Shown here: positions 5,884-6,156 of the stretch, in pieces
How the letters are laid out: the number at the start of each line of letters is the position of its first letter
Numbering within the stretch: the stretch's first letter is position 1
Source of the DNA: Candidatus Aerophobota bacterium
Lineage (GTDB): Bacteria; Aerophobota; Aerophobia; Aerophobales; B3-G15
DNA length: 6,156 nucleotides
Reading direction: 5' to 3'
Assembly: GCA_011372105.1 (NCBI GenBank)
Contig: DRTT01000004.1
Span: 1-6,156 of the forward strand
Made by a program: the position numbers and the translations under genes
The notes under the pieces: generated by a model
Seen by the model: only the letters and a program-made list of their open reading frames with translations
Databases searched by the model: none
What the model was told of the DNA's origin: nothing

Positions 5884-6156
5884 TCATATACCAAGCTCTC
5901 TGCGCAATTTCTTTGTTTTTTCCTGGGAAAGCCTTATCAAATCCTTTCCGTCAAGCTCCATCTTACCTGTCCTTCTATCCACAACTCTCATCATCCTTTC
6001 TGTACAACAATAACAGGGATCTATAGAAGCCAAAATCAAAGCAGCATCTGCTACACTTTCCCCGGGAACAGTTGCCTTGCAGGTTGGAAGATTTACATAA
6101 GTTGGAGCTCTCACCTTCACTCTCACAGGATTATTTGAGCCATCAGACCGCACGTA
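5884..6156 (-). CDS. Group 4 [NiFe]-hydrogenase large subunit, C-terminal part (5' end outside window)
   Basis: This is the last 90 residues of the catalytic subunit that carries the Ni-Fe centre of a membrane-bound, energy-converting hydrogenase (HycE/MbhL/EchE family, homologous to complex I NuoD). Reading is open through the right edge (TAC then GTG), so the GTG at 6153 is an internal Val and not a start. Seen: a segment around visible residues 3-18 (RSDGSNNP then VKVRAP) typical of the region before the active site, and the C-terminal metal motif DPCYCCTER at visible residues 46-54. In this family Cys48 and Cys51 would bind nickel; Cys50 is an extra cysteine between them. About 36 residues follow the motif, as in E. 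coli HycE, whose tail is removed after the equivalent Arg during maturation. Nuo-type subunits lack these cysteines, so a true hydrogenase is likely. It stops with TGA 21 bases before the first antiporter-like gene. The exact subgroup (Mbh, Mfh, Ech, Hyc) cannot be fixed from this fragment. Confidence 0.9.
   Translation of the reverse strand, partial: YVRSDGSNNPVRVKVRAPTYVNLPTCKATVPGESVADAALILASIDPCYCCTERMMRVVDRRTGKMELDGKDLIRLSQEKTKKLRRELGI
5887..5994 (-). other. Predicted C-terminal maturation peptide of the hydrogenase large subunit
   Basis: These are the residues after DPCYCCTER, starting MMRVVD and ending RRELGI, 36 in all. In E. coli HycE the very similar DPCYSCTDR motif is followed by a tail that the endopeptidase HycI removes after the Arg, once nickel is inserted. 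Placing the cut here between Arg54 and Met55 of the visible fragment is an inference from that likeness. If correct, the genome should encode a HycI-type protease; none is in this window. Some group 4 enzymes (Ech, CooH types) lack such a tail. Confidence 0.6.

Noticed and set aside
6151..6153. GTG as a possible start for a short 89-aa protein
   Set aside because: The frame stays open upstream to the window edge and the first residues (YVRSDGSNNP) match the interior of hydrogenase large subunits, so this is a gene cut by the window, not a small gene.
1..6156. Ordinary complex I (nuo) operon or stand-alone Mrp antiporter operon
   Set aside because: The large subunit keeps the DPCxxC nickel motif, which NuoD lacks, and the MrpA-C, B and C genes do not occur in nuo operons. 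A stand-alone Mrp operon would not begin with a hydrogenase and two extra antiporter-like genes.

Overview
All recognised genes lie on the minus strand and read from right to left as one tight block. In transcription order they are: the 3' end of a group 4 (membrane-bound, respiratory-type) [NiFe]-hydrogenase large subunit (right edge to 5884); an antiporter-like subunit of 476 aa (5862-4432); a second, longer antiporter-like subunit of 644 aa (4407-2473); a fused MbhD/MbhE-like (MrpA C-terminal) protein of 174 aa (2468-1944); MrpB/MnhB (1947-1492); MrpC/MnhC (1480-1145); and a MrpD/MnhD-like subunit that starts at 1129 and runs off the left edge. Gaps range from a 4-bp overlap to 24 bp. Most starts have a Shine-Dalgarno sequence, several sit on the preceding stop codon, and I see no promoter or terminator between genes. 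A single transcript with coupled translation is the simplest reading.

Together these look like part of an energy-converting hydrogenase: a catalytic H2-producing or H2-consuming module joined to a proton/sodium-pumping membrane module related to Mrp Na+/H+ antiporters and complex I. The hydrogenase fragment keeps the C-terminal CxxC that binds Ni and has a C-terminal extension of the HycE type. This argues for a real NiFe enzyme rather than a quinone-reducing NuoD. The mix of MrpA-C-terminal, B, C and D homologues resembles Mbh, Mfh-Mnh and Mch-Mnh complexes of Thermococcales and related clusters in anaerobic, often thermophilic, bacteria. Electron-input subunits (formate dehydrogenase, CO dehydrogenase, ferredoxin-type or NAD(P)H-type) are not in the window, so the physiological partner is unknown.

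The most interesting point is that three antiporter-like (MrpD/NuoL-type) proteins follow one hydrogenase, and two of them have lost different canonical charged residues of the ion path. The 644-aa protein lacks the TM5 Glu (Gly134) and one TM11-region His. The 476-aa protein has Glu in place of the TM8 Lys and lacks the other His. The MrpD-like protein keeps all the canonical residues visible here.

The organism is an anaerobe, probably bacterial given the strong Shine-Dalgarno sequences, but an archaeon is not excluded. The DNA is A+T-rich. I cannot assign a lineage. There is no intergenic stretch longer than 24 bases, and no RNA gene, CRISPR array, insertion sequence or long repeat was seen.
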